NCBI RefSeq assembly: GCF_000384215.1
Contig: NZ_KB913032.1
Span: 6,471,605-6,535,604, forward strand
Reading direction: 5' to 3'
Length of the DNA: 64,000 nucleotides
From: Amycolatopsis alba DSM 44262
GTDB lineage: Bacteria; Actinomycetota; Actinomycetes; Mycobacteriales; Pseudonocardiaceae
The position numbers and the translations under genes were made by a program. Every line of letters begins with the position of its first letter. Within the stretch, counting starts at the first letter, position 1. Of the stretch, positions 25,795 to 33,305 are shown piece after piece. The notes below the pieces were generated by a model. It worked only from the letters and a program-made list of their open reading frames with translations, ran no database searches and was not told the DNA's origin.

Positions 25795-26765
25795 CGCAGC
25801 ACCACGTCGCTCGGGCCGTCCGGCTCGGGCACCGCCGAGGTGACGACCGATTTGGCGCCCAGTTTCGCCAGCGCCTTGCCGACAGCCTTGCTCTCGGCGA
25901 CCGAGCCGATGTCCGCGAGGTCGGTGAGCGCCCGGTCGACGTCGACGACCCGTTCCTCCAGCCCGATCGTGGCCGCGATCAGTTCGCACACCGCGCCGGG
26001 ATCGTCGAGTTTGAGGAAGTTCTGGCCGAGCAGGCCGCTCCAGTGCTCGCCGATCTCCGGGTCGTTGTAGTACGAGGACTGGTTCGGCAGCACGAAGTAG
26101 ACGTGCCACTTGCGGGCCAGCTCCCGGTACACCGACGCCGGGTCGATGTCCTCTCGCACGTCGTCGCCGAGCACACGGCGGATGTGGCGTGCCTCCAGCG
26201 CGGGCTTGTTCAGCTCGTCGCCGATGAGGAACAGATAGCCCTTGCGGCCGCGGTTCTGCCACGCGTCGGTCACCACGTGCCGGGCCATGAAGTAGGCGGC
26301 CAGCTCGTAGGACTCGCTCTTCTGCCCGCCACCACCGCCTTCGAGGAACATCGTGCGCAGCTGCTCGTCCATCCGGTTGTCCGATTCGAACTGCCCGATC
26401 TGCAACGGGACCCGGTCGCTGTCGGCGTCGCCGATCGCGCCGAACAGCACCTGCGGATCGGCCAGGTACCCGCGGCGCTTCAGCAGGCCGTGCAGTTTGC
26501 CGAGTTTGCCCTGCATGATCCGCGGTACCCGGCGCATCGAGCCGGTGACGTCGAACAGCACCGCGATCGGCGTCGAATCGGTGTGGTCGGCTGAATCCCG
26601 GCATTCCCGGACGGCGTTCCGCGGGTCGAGCGCGGCCGCGGCCTTCCAGTCTTTCGCGGGTTTGGCGCGGAGGTCGGCGCTGTAGCCGAAATCGTCCTCG
26701 CCCTTGGCCGCGCGGAAGGTCTTCGCGGCGGCGTAGGCGTTGTCGTCCCAGTGTCCGTGTCCCAT
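25791..26765 (-). CDS. von Willebrand factor A-domain protein
   Basis: 324 aa, cytosolic. A MIDAS-like motif PIAVLFDVTGSMRRVPRIMQ (D-x-T-x-S) lies near residue 75, with a later acidic loop LFLIGDELNKPA. A Gly-rich loop (FLEGGGGGQKSE) lies between. The C-terminal part is helical. Placed 2 bp after the J-pseudokinase gene and overlapping the PurA-like gene by 4 bp, so stoichiometric co-expression is likely. vWA-plus-kinase pairs are known in stress and conflict systems; here it may scaffold or switch the enzyme. Confidence 0.85.
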   Translation of the reverse strand: MGHGHWDDNAYAAAKTFRAAKGEDDFGYSADLRAKPAKDWKAAAALDPRNAVRECRDSADHTDSTPIAVLFDVTGSMRRVPRIMQGKLGKLHGLLKRRGYLADPQVLFGAIGDADSDRVPLQIGQFESDNRMDEQLRTMFLEGGGGGQKSESYELAAYFMARHVVTDAWQNRGRKGYLFLIGDELNKPALEARHIRRVLGDDVREDIDPASVYRELARKWHVYFVLPNQSSYYNDPEIGEHWSGLLGQNFLKLDDPGAVCELIAATIGLEERVVDVDRALTDLADIGSVAESKAVGKALAKLGAKSVVTSAVPEPDGPSDVVLR

Positions 26766-26767
26766 GG

Positions 26768-27736
26768 TCAGGCTCCTGTCTCGGGGATGAGGAAAGGGCG
26801 GAAGGTGCGGGGGCCGTACAGCTCGCCGAGCAGGCAGTCGTACTCGTCGAGCAGGTCGGCCGCGTCGGGTCGCTGTGCCGGGTCGTCCTGCGTGCACCAC
26901 CTGGCGAACTCGCGTTGGCGGGTTTCTCCGTGCGCCAGCAGGGAAAGCATCAGGCTGTGGAGCATGTGGACGTCGGTGGCCGCGGTCATCGGCAGTCCCT
27001 TGTGGACTTCCGGTGGGTACTCGGCGGAGTTGTCCACCGCCAGCGGCAGAGTGCCGCTTTCGACGGCGAAGGACCAGCCGATCAGGACGATGCCGTGTTG
27101 TCCGGGATGGACGAGCACGTTGTCCGCGGTGAGGTGGCCGTGGACGACCCCCGCGCGGTGCGCGCCCGCGACGGCGCGCAGCAGACGCCGGTGCATCCAG
27201 GCGTAATCGCGGCCGTCGAGCCCGTCCGGGAAGGCCTTCCCGATCTCGGCGAGGGTGGTGAACCCGTCGACGAGCGGATCGAGGACGCTGAACGCGCGGT
27301 CGCCCCGCGCCACCGGGCCCGAGGTGTCGAGCAGCCGCGGATAGTAGGGGCGAAGCCAGCGGTGCCGTTCGGTGAAGCCGTCGAGCGTGCGCAACGCCGT
27401 CCACTCGGCGTGGACGAGCGGGTTGAGCGCCGGGTCGCGGACGAGTTTGACCAGATGCGGTCCGGTGGTGCGGTAAGTCGTCGCGACACTGCCCACGGCG
27501 TGCGGGGTCGTGAGGGTGTACGCCGATGTCGCCGTGGTGACGGTCTGGCGCCGGGCGCGTTTCCAGTCGTCGTAGCGGCGATTGAGGACCGCGGCCGCCT
27601 GGTGTGCCCGCTTGTCGCCGGGGTTGCGGTCGGGATGGAGCGCCGCCGCCAGGTCGCGGTAGCGATGGTGGGCGAACAGTGTTGCCGCGTCGACCGAGTT
27701 CTCGATCAGTGTCACGGCGTCGTCCCTGGTGAGCAT
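26768..27736 (-). CDS. J-domain/protein pseudokinase fusion
   Basis: 322 aa. Residues ~18-60 form a J-like domain with the HPD tripeptide (YRDLAAALHPDRNPGDKRAH). A protein-kinase-like domain follows: putative VAIK lysine in HLVKLVRDP and an alpha-C Glu in HAEWTALRTL. The catalytic loop is HGHLTADNVLV (HRD Asp replaced by His), and DFG is replaced by IGW (GIVLIGWSFAVESG). It is thus probably a pseudokinase that could recruit DnaK through the J domain. First gene of the operon. The ATG lies 6 nt after a -10-like TAGACT, so the mRNA may be leaderless. Confidence 0.82.
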   Translation of the reverse strand: MLTRDDAVTLIENSVDAATLFAHHRYRDLAAALHPDRNPGDKRAHQAAAVLNRRYDDWKRARRQTVTTATSAYTLTTPHAVGSVATTYRTTGPHLVKLVRDPALNPLVHAEWTALRTLDGFTERHRWLRPYYPRLLDTSGPVARGDRAFSVLDPLVDGFTTLAEIGKAFPDGLDGRDYAWMHRRLLRAVAGAHRAGVVHGHLTADNVLVHPGQHGIVLIGWSFAVESGTLPLAVDNSAEYPPEVHKGLPMTAATDVHMLHSLMLSLLAHGETRQREFARWCTQDDPAQRPDAADLLDEYDCLLGELYGPRTFRPFLIPETGA

Positions 27737-27742
27737 AGTTTG

Positions 27743-27772
27743 AGTCTAGACGACTCTTACCTGGGGCGGCAA
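27743..27772 (-). promoter_or_regulatory. Promoter of the J-pseudokinase operon, probably leaderless
   Basis: On the minus strand TTGCCG (27772-27767), an 18-nt spacer and TAGACT (27748-27743) are followed after 6 nt by the ATG. That spacing places transcription start on the start codon. GAGTC/GACTC (27742-27746, 27752-27756) form a small dyad over the -10. Confidence 0.6.
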
Positions 27773-27867
27773 GGGGTACTCGGGTGACCGCCGGCACGTG
27801 GGCACAAATCCCGTGCCGTTTCGCCGCTTCGGGAAATAGCCTGAAACGACCGACGGAAAGGACCTGC

Positions 27868-28305
27868 GTGCCGGACAGATCGCGGAAGTCCAGAATTCTT
27901 TTCCGGGTGTTGCTGGTCGGAGCCCCGCTTGTCTACCTGTTGTGTGCCGCCTGGGGATACTTCGGCACCCACGTGCGTGAACTGAACATCGGCGAGGAAG
28001 TCACGGTCACCGAGATCTCGGGATGCGACGAGGGCGGACCGCCGATGAGCGGTCAGCTCCCCTTCTGCTCGGGGGAGTGGCGGTTCGACGACGGACGCAC
28101 CGGCAGCGGGAGCATCGAGGGGGACAAGGTCGCGAAAGGCGACAAGATCTACGCCGGCGACGGATTCGTCTACCGGTCGAGGTCCTCGCTGATCTGGACC
28201 ACGGTGGTCACCGGCCTGATCGGCGTGGTGCTGCTGGGCATGGCGATCACCCTTTGCGTCCTGTACCGGCGGCTGGACGCGATCCGGCGGCGTCAGAAGA
28301 GCTGA
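27868..28305 (+). CDS. Small membrane protein, two helices
   Basis: 145 aa, not recognised. Basic N-terminus, TM1 about residues 14-32 (ILFRVLLVGAPLVYLLCAAW), an extracytoplasmic ~70-residue loop with a cysteine pair (SGCDEGGPP, PFCSGEW), TM2 about 112-134 (IWTTVVTGLIGVVLLGMAIT), then a basic tail. Start GTG with GGAAAGGA upstream; an earlier in-frame ATG at 27784 would put charged residues before TM1. Function unknown. Confidence 0.7.
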   Translation: MPDRSRKSRILFRVLLVGAPLVYLLCAAWGYFGTHVRELNIGEEVTVTEISGCDEGGPPMSGQLPFCSGEWRFDDGRTGSGSIEGDKVAKGDKIYAGDGFVYRSRSSLIWTTVVTGLIGVVLLGMAITLCVLYRRLDAIRRRQKS

Positions 28306-28314
28306 CGCCGCCGG
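28284..28314. terminator. Bidirectional terminator over the stop codon
   Basis: CCGGCGGCGTCAG (28284-28296) pairs perfectly with 28302-28314 around a 5-nt loop, between two convergent genes. Confidence 0.65.
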
Positions 28315-28321
28315 GTGCCCG

Positions 28322-28699
28322 TCAGGGCCGGGTCGCTTCGATCTGCCGTTCGTCCTCGGTCGAGCAGGTCGTCACCGGATCGTTCGGCCCGCTCCCGCAC
28401 GTCCAGGCGCCGATCACCACCGGGCCGGGGCCCTGGGGTGACGCGGCTTCGTCGGGTGTCAGCTTGGTGAAGTAGTCCGTGAGCACCTGTGTCGCTTCGG
28501 CGCAGTCGGTCTTTCCGTGCGCGATGACTTTGTTCTTCGAGCCCTGAAGCCCGGCGACTTCGCCGCAGGGCGTGCCGGCGGGGGTGGGCGCGACGGAGGG
28601 GGAGGACGGCGACGGCGCGGCCGCCGGGGCGGGATCGGCGCCGCAGCCGCTCAGCAGGACGACGGCGAGCGCGGCGGGAAGTACGGCGAGGGTCTTCAT
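28322..28699 (-). CDS. Small lipoprotein A of a paralogous pair
   Basis: 125 aa. Lipobox LLSGC after MKTLAVLPAALAVV, a Pro/Ala/Ser linker, then a compact domain with paired cysteines (TPCGEVAG, KTDCAEATQVLTDYFTK, GAWTCGSG, TTCSTEDE). The same cysteine pattern and VxxxF/W-xC layout recur in the lipoprotein encoded 23 bp upstream, so the two arose by duplication. Not matched to a named family. Confidence 0.75.
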   Translation of the reverse strand: MKTLAVLPAALAVVLLSGCGADPAPAAAPSPSSPSVAPTPAGTPCGEVAGLQGSKNKVIAHGKTDCAEATQVLTDYFTKLTPDEAASPQGPGPVVIGAWTCGSGPNDPVTTCSTEDERQIEATRP

Positions 28700-28722
28700 G
28701 GGCCCTTCTTCTCGGGGATGGT

Positions 28723-29268
28723 TCATTCGACGGGGACGACGGCGGCGAACACGTTCTGTTCGCCCTTGCTGCAACTGGTGCCGCCTTGCGCGGCGGGAGC
28801 GCCGGAGACGCACAGCCAGCCGTCGACGGTCTCGCTGACCGGCTCGTCCGAGCCCGCGGACTGGCGTCCGGCGATTCTCTTGTGGAACGAGCCGACGATC
28901 ACTGTCGCGTCCGGACAGGAGACTCCCGGCCCGTTGAGCACCTGCAGGGTCAGCCCGCTCGCCGCGGTCACCGTCCCGCACGAACCCTGTACCGGTTCAG
29001 CGGGTTTCGGTTTGGGGGCGGGAGCCGGGGCAGCGGACGGACTCGGCGCGGTTTGCGAGGGGATCGGCGGTAGCGGCACGGTGGACACGGGTAAGGAGTG
29101 CGAAGGCTGCGAGACCGTCATCGAGTTGACTGGCGGTGGCGGGGTCTCGCCCGAACAGGCGGCGAGCGTTCCGGCGGCGGCGCAGGCCGCGAACAAGCGC
29201 CTGCACGTTCCCGTGGTCGTCGAGACGGGCAAGGCGATCCTTTCGTCGGCCGGTCGTGGCCGGCCCAT
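28723..29268 (-). CDS. Small lipoprotein B of a paralogous pair
   Basis: About 181 aa. An LFAACAAAGTLAAC lipobox-like region, a Pro-rich linker (PSQTAPSPSAAPAPAPKPKP) and a C-terminal domain with SCGTVTAAS, VSCPDATVIVGSFHKRI, GWLCVSG and TSCSKGE, matching its neighbour. The start is uncertain: ATG 29268 is taken, with ATG 29307 and a frame open to 29385 as alternatives; any of these gives an unusually long segment before the lipobox. Probably co-transcribed with lipoprotein A. Confidence 0.65.
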   Translation of the reverse strand: MGRPRPADERIALPVSTTTGTCRRLFAACAAAGTLAACSGETPPPPVNSMTVSQPSHSLPVSTVPLPPIPSQTAPSPSAAPAPAPKPKPAEPVQGSCGTVTAASGLTLQVLNGPGVSCPDATVIVGSFHKRIAGRQSAGSDEPVSETVDGWLCVSGAPAAQGGTSCSKGEQNVFAAVVPVE

Positions 29269-29369
29269 TCTGACCCGGCCGGGCCCGATGACGTGGCATT
29301 GAGCCATGTTCGGTTCGCGGGAGGCTATCGCGTCGAGCGCGCGGTGATACGCGAGGACCGCCCAAGCAG

Positions 29370-29384
29370 TGTCCATTGTGGACA
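29370..29384. promoter_or_regulatory. TGTCCA-TTG-TGGACA palindrome
   Basis: A 6+3+6 perfect dyad in the ~270-bp gap between lipoprotein B and the next plus-strand gene. CACGGC/GCCGTG (29399-29404, 29421-29426) form a second, looser dyad. No gene is visible in the gap. Confidence 0.35.
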
Positions 29385-29540
29385 ATTAACATGCCGTTCA
29401 CGGCACGACAACACCCTGTTGCCGTGGCGAACCGATCGGACGAATCCGGCCCGTAACCGTTAACACGCGGCCCCGTTCTGCCGAAAACAAAGGTAGCGCT
29501 CCGGCGTGTCCCAGTCCCCGTCACCGAAACCGTGAGAGCG

Positions 29541-29774
29541 ATGAAGACCGACGAACAGACCGATCCCGCGTCACCCCAGGCCACCGCACCGGCGAACACG
29601 GAGCTGCCACCGACGGCACCGTGCACCGTCGTCTGGTGTGGCGGCCGCCCGTACGTCCTCGAGAGCTCCGCCGGCCACACGCGCTGGATGGGCACCGACC
29701 ATCGAGGCAGGCCCGTGGCGCTGACCAGCGCGGACCTGCAACGCCGCGGCTGGACCCACACCAGGGCCAGCTGA
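29541..29774 (+). CDS. Small conserved-type hypothetical protein
   Basis: 77 aa (80 from a GTG at 29532). Disordered Thr/Pro-rich N-terminus, then a compact segment: CTVVWCGGRPYVLESSAGHT, RWMGTDHRGRPVALTSADLQ, RRGW. Cytosolic; no domain recognised. Codon use matches its neighbours. It lies 37 bp before the CDP-alcohol phosphatidyltransferase gene. Confidence 0.55.
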   Translation: MKTDEQTDPASPQATAPANTELPPTAPCTVVWCGGRPYVLESSAGHTRWMGTDHRGRPVALTSADLQRRGWTHTRAS

Positions 29775-29811
29775 CGCGGGAGGACCTGCCGCCGCTGGCT
29801 AGGCTGAGCGG

Positions 29812-30447
29812 GTGAGTACGCCCCCCGAACCGAGCGTGACCAGCGAAGAGCCTTCCCTGCTGCGGCAGGCCCTGAACGTCCCCAACATGCTTTCCATCCT
29901 CCGGCTCGCCGGGGTGCCGGTCTTCCTGTGGCTCCTGCTCGGCCCGAAGGAGGACGGCTGGGCGCTCGCACTGCTCGTGTTCAGCGCCCTCACGGACTGG
30001 CTCGATGGCAAACTCGCCCGCTGGCTCAACCAGATGTCCCGGCTCGGCCAGCTGCTCGACCCCGCCGCGGACCGGCTCTACATCCTCGCGACGCTCATCG
30101 CCTTCCTGCTCCGCGACATCATCCCGTGGTGGCTGGTGGTCCCGCTGGTCGTACGGGAGGCCGTGCTGGGCGTCTGCGTGCTGCTGCTCCGGCGCCGCGG
30201 GTTCGCCCCGCCGGAGGTCACCTACATCGGCAAGGGCGCCACCTTCGTGCTGATGTACGCCTTCCCGTTCCTGCTGCTCACCCAGGGCGGCTCCGACATC
30301 GCCGCGATCGCCCGGCCGATCGGGTACGCCTTCACGGCGTGGGGCGCGGTCCTGTACGTCTATTCGGGCGTGCTGTACGTCATCCAGACCATCCAGGCAC
30401 TGCGGACGGCCGATCCGGCGGGCTTGCGGGAGGCGCCGGGCGCGTGA
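29812..30447 (+). CDS. CDP-alcohol phosphatidyltransferase (PgsA2-like)
   Basis: 211 aa, six membrane helices. The family signature D-x2-D-G-x2-A-R-x8-G-x3-D-x3-D is complete: TDWLDGKLARWLNQMSRLGQ then LLDPAADR. It transfers a phosphatidyl group from CDP-diacylglycerol to an alcohol (glycerol-3-phosphate or similar). Position before gcvH-garA matches M. tuberculosis pgsA2 (Rv1822), which supports the label. GTG start. Confidence 0.88.
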   Translation: MSTPPEPSVTSEEPSLLRQALNVPNMLSILRLAGVPVFLWLLLGPKEDGWALALLVFSALTDWLDGKLARWLNQMSRLGQLLDPAADRLYILATLIAFLLRDIIPWWLVVPLVVREAVLGVCVLLLRRRGFAPPEVTYIGKGATFVLMYAFPFLLLTQGGSDIAAIARPIGYAFTAWGAVLYVYSGVLYVIQTIQALRTADPAGLREAPGA

Positions 30448-30510
30448 CCCGGCGGGATGCGAAACTGCGCGCGTCGGTTTCGAGTGAGGGCACCAGAAAG
30501 GGGAGCGGCG

Positions 30511-30894
30511 TTGTCGACTCCAGAAGAACTGCGGTACACCGAGGAACACGAGTGGGTCTCCGTGCGCGACGGGGGGCTCGTGCGCGTGGGCATCACGGAG
30601 TACGCCCAGGACCAGCTCGGTGACGTGGTGTTCGTCGAACTGCCGGAGGTCGGCAAGCAGGTCGGCTCGGGCGACACGTTCGGCGAGGTCGAGTCGACCA
30701 AGAGCGTTTCGGAGCTGTTCGCCCCGCTCGACGGCGAGGTGGTCGCGGTCAACGACGCGGTGACCGAGTCACCCGAGCTGATCAACAGCGACCCCTACGG
30801 CGAGGGCTGGCTGATCGAACTCCGCCTCGACGACGCGAGCAGCGTCGATTCCCTGCTCGAGGCCGAGGCGTACCAGGCGCTGATCAAGGAATAG
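30511..30894 (+). CDS. gcvH: Glycine cleavage system H protein
   Basis: 127 aa lipoyl carrier that shuttles the aminomethyl group between P, T and L proteins. LRYTEEHEWVSVRDGG start, and the lipoylated lysine in VESTKSVSELFAP (Lys64). The start is TTG with AAGGGGAG 5 nt upstream; the frame continues upstream without a better site. gcvP lies 4 kb downstream under a glycine riboswitch, and gcvT is not in the window. Confidence 0.95.
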   Translation: MSTPEELRYTEEHEWVSVRDGGLVRVGITEYAQDQLGDVVFVELPEVGKQVGSGDTFGEVESTKSVSELFAPLDGEVVAVNDAVTESPELINSDPYGEGWLIELRLDDASSVDSLLEAEAYQALIKE

Positions 30895-30964
30895 CCGCAG
30901 GCCGCGGCCCTCCGGGAAGAGTAGGGGGAGCCGCGGGCCGGAGTTTCGATCAGGCACGGTACGT

Positions 30965-30992
30965 TTGACCTCCACACGTTCTTGAGTAGTAG
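30965..30992 (+). promoter_or_regulatory. Promoter of garA-ftsR
   Basis: TTGACC (30965-30970), a 16-bp spacer and TAGTAG (30987-30992), about 30 bp before the garA ribosome site AGGAGAG. Confidence 0.6.
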
Positions 30993-31022
30993 TGGCAACA
31001 CACATGCGTTAGGAGAGCTCAG

Positions 31023-31490
31023 GTGAGCACGAACGACGGGCCCGGCGTTCCCCCGGAGCAGTCTCCGGAGCGGACTTCTGTCTTCCGGGCCGACTTCCTG
31101 GCCGACGTCGAAGGCACTGAGGCTCCTCCGGCTGCCGAGGCCCCCGTCCAGGGTGTGGACGCGCTGCCCGCGGGTTCCGCGTTGCTGGTCGTCAAGCGCG
31201 GCCCGAACGCGGGTTCGCGCTTCCTGCTGGACCGCGACACCACCAGTGCGGGACGGCACCCGGACAGCGACATCTTCCTCGACGACGTCACGGTTTCCCG
31301 GCGGCACGCCGAGTTCCGCCGTGAGGGTGGCGAGTTCGTCGTCATCGACGTCGGCAGCCTCAACGGCACCTACGTCAACCGCGAGCCGGTCGACCAGGCC
31401 GTACTCGCCGGTGGCGACGAGGTGCAGATCGGCAAGTTCCGCCTGGTCTTCCTGACCGGCACGGGTTCCGGGGGCCAGGGGGCACGGTGA
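31023..31490 (+). CDS. garA: FHA-domain regulator GarA/OdhI
   Basis: 155 aa. It inhibits 2-oxoglutarate dehydrogenase and tunes glutamate metabolism, switched by PknG/PknB phosphorylation of the N-terminal ETTSVFRADFL motif. Here the motif reads ERTSVFRADFL (16-26): the first Thr is Arg, only Thr18 is left. The FHA core is intact: SAGRHPDSDIFLDDVTVSRR (75-94), His95 and GSLNGTYVNR (111-120). It overlaps the MerR gene by 4 bp. Order gcvH-garA-MerR is as in mycobacteria. Confidence 0.94.
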   Translation: MSTNDGPGVPPEQSPERTSVFRADFLADVEGTEAPPAAEAPVQGVDALPAGSALLVVKRGPNAGSRFLLDRDTTSAGRHPDSDIFLDDVTVSRRHAEFRREGGEFVVIDVGSLNGTYVNREPVDQAVLAGGDEVQIGKFRLVFLTGTGSGGQGAR

Positions 31491-32248
31491 CGGCGGCCGG
31501 GCGGCCTGATCGGGATGCGTCGCAGCGCGATGGGTTGAGCATCGGGGCCGTGCTGGCACAGCTGCGCGGCGACTTCCCCGATGTCACCATCTCCAAGATC
31601 CGGTTCCTCGAAGCGGAAGGTCTGGTCCAGCCGGGCCGGACCCCGTCGGGGTACCGGCAGTTCGCCGCGGCGGACGTGGAGCGGCTGCGGTTCGTCCTGT
31701 CCGCCCAGCGGGATCACTACCTTCCGCTGAAGGTCATCAAGGAGCAGCTGGACGCGGCGGATCAGGGTGCCGCGCCGTCGGCGGCGCTGCCCAGGCCGCC
31801 GCGGAAACTCGTTTCGCTCGACGCCCCAGGGGAGAACGGCGGCTTGCCGTCCCCTGGGGACTTCGAGACCGATCGCGAGCTCAGGCTGACCGAGGAAGAT
31901 CTGCTCCGCCAGGCCGGCATCGACGCCGCCACCCTGGCTGAGCTGCGACAATACGGTCTCGTCCGCTCCGGGGCGGCGGGCTTCTTCGACCCTGACGCCG
32001 TCCTCGTCGCGAAGACCGTGAAAGCGATGACCGAATTCGGTATCGAGCCGAGACATCTGCGTGCCTTCCGGGCCGCCGCGGACCGCGAGGTCGGCCTGTT
32101 GGAGCAGATCGTGACCCCGGTGTATCGGCATCGTGACGAGGACGCCCAAGCGAGGGGTGACGAGGTCGTCCGAGAGCTCGCCGCACTGACCGTGGCGTTA
32201 CATACGCTCTTGGTGAAGGCCGGAATACGGGCTGTCACGGGTGGTTGA
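31487..32248 (+). CDS. ftsR: MerR-family regulator, FtsR type (Rv1828-like)
   Basis: 253 aa. MerR helix-turn-helix LSIGAVLAQLRGDFPDVTIS and KIRFLEAEGLVQPGRTPSGY, with LSAQRDHYLPLKVIKEQLDA. The C-terminal half is a second helical domain as in Rv1828/FtsR, a regulator linked to ftsZ in Corynebacterium. Start GTG overlaps garA (GTGA). Confidence 0.88.
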   Translation: MTAAGRPDRDASQRDGLSIGAVLAQLRGDFPDVTISKIRFLEAEGLVQPGRTPSGYRQFAAADVERLRFVLSAQRDHYLPLKVIKEQLDAADQGAAPSAALPRPPRKLVSLDAPGENGGLPSPGDFETDRELRLTEEDLLRQAGIDAATLAELRQYGLVRSGAAGFFDPDAVLVAKTVKAMTEFGIEPRHLRAFRAAADREVGLLEQIVTPVYRHRDEDAQARGDEVVRELAALTVALHTLLVKAGIRAVTGG

Positions 32249-32467
32249 ACGGCTCCGGGAACCGGGAACCGTTGTGAGGCCACTTGTCAATGACTGAATG
32301 TTCGGCACCCGATGCCGTACCGTGAGAGTTGGGTTTGCCACGGGCGAACCGAGAATGTCGGAGACAGCGAGCACAGCGCGCGGAAGACGGGTAGCGTCGG
32401 GACTGCCGATGCTTGGTCGTCGAGACAAGCGTTGCAGCCCGTGCGCACGAGAGGGAGGCGAAGCCCG

Positions 32468-32941
32468 ATGAGCGAGATGCGCGTCGTCGGCGTGCGGGTG
32501 GAGCTACCCGCGAATCAGCCGATCTTGTTGCTGCGGGAAACCGAAGGCGAGCGGTACCTGCCGATCTGGATCGGCTCGGTCGAGGCCACCGCCATCGCCT
32601 TGGAGCAGCAGGGAGTCCGCCCGGCCCGTCCGCTCACCCATGACCTGCTCAAGGAGGTCATCGGGGCACTGGGCCGCGAGCTGGAACAGGTCGTCATCAC
32701 CGATTTGAAGGAAGGCACGTTCTTCGCGGAACTGGTCTTCGACGGGGACATCAGGGTTTCGGCGCGGCCGAGCGATTCGGTGGCGCTGGCACTGCGGGTG
32801 GGGGTGCCGATCCACGCCGTCGACGCGGTGCTGGAGGAAGCGGGCCTCATCATCCCCGACGAGCAGGAGGACGAGGTGGAGAAGTTCCGCGAGTTCCTCG
32901 ACTCGGTCTCGCCGGAGGACTTCCGCGGCGCGGACACCTGA
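32468..32941 (+). CDS. DUF151 'bifunctional nuclease' domain protein
   Basis: 157 aa. MSEMRVVGVRVELPANQPIL and LRETEGERYLPIWIGSVEAT are typical of DUF151, with ARPSDSVALALRVGVPI later. Equivalent of Rv1829. Enzymatic role unproven in bacteria. ATG after GAGAGGGAGGCG. The 219-bp gap before it shows no clear promoter hexamers to me. Confidence 0.9.
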   Translation: MSEMRVVGVRVELPANQPILLLRETEGERYLPIWIGSVEATAIALEQQGVRPARPLTHDLLKEVIGALGRELEQVVITDLKEGTFFAELVFDGDIRVSARPSDSVALALRVGVPIHAVDAVLEEAGLIIPDEQEDEVEKFREFLDSVSPEDFRGADT

Positions 32942-33085
32942 TCACATCTTGGGATCTTGAAGTAAGGGGCGGTGCCGGTGGCGCCGCCCCTCTTCTTGTG
33001 CGCGGCCTCTGTGAAGGCGGCTCCCGCGAGAGCGGAGGCGAAGTCGTCCTGCCGGGCGACAGGTGGTCTCGTCGGAGAGCGTTGT

Positions 33086-33128
33086 GAAAGCCACTTTCGC
33101 AACGTTGAAGGTTGCGAAAGTGGCTTTC
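33086..33128. repeat. Perfect 18-bp-arm hairpin, GAAAGCCACTTTC family
   Basis: GAAAGCCACTTTCGCAAC (33086-33103) pairs perfectly with 33111-33128; loop GTTGAAG. The gap 32942-33305 contains three such elements and no gene. Confidence 0.8.
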
Positions 33129-33172
33129 GCAACACCGGTTCCACCGGCTTTCGCCCCGGCGGCACCGAGCGT

Positions 33173-33224
33173 CGCGAAAGCCACTTTCGCGACATCAGAC
33201 GTCCCGAAAGCCACTTTCGCGACA
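33173..33224. repeat. Direct copies of GCGAAAGCCACTTTCGCGACA
   Basis: Two direct copies of CGAAAGCCACTTTCGCGACA flank ACATCAGACGTCC. Each copy is itself a short palindrome (GCGAAAG-CCA-CTTTCGC). The core matches the loop of the 50.9-kb hairpin in reverse complement. Confidence 0.7.
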
Positions 33225-33233
33225 CCCCAAGTC

Positions 33234-33284
33234 CCGTGAAGGCCTCCTTCACTACCTTCAGGGTAGGTAAGGAGGCCTTCACGG
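33234..33284. repeat. Long hairpin, GTGAAGGCCTCCTT family
   Basis: CCGTGAAGGCCTCCTT (33234-33249) pairs perfectly with 33269-33284; the loop itself contains CTACC/GGTAG. It lies at the 3' end of the minus-strand TetR gene and may terminate it. The same arm recurs at 40.2, 40.6 and 50.8 kb. Confidence 0.75.
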
Positions 33285-33305
33285 ACCGAGGTCGTCGGCC
33301 CGCGC

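Noticed and set aside
33060..33300. Open frames with repeated peptides such as KATF and KVAFAT
   Set aside because: They are translations of the palindromic repeats, with no ribosome site or codon signature, and repeat at every copy of the element.
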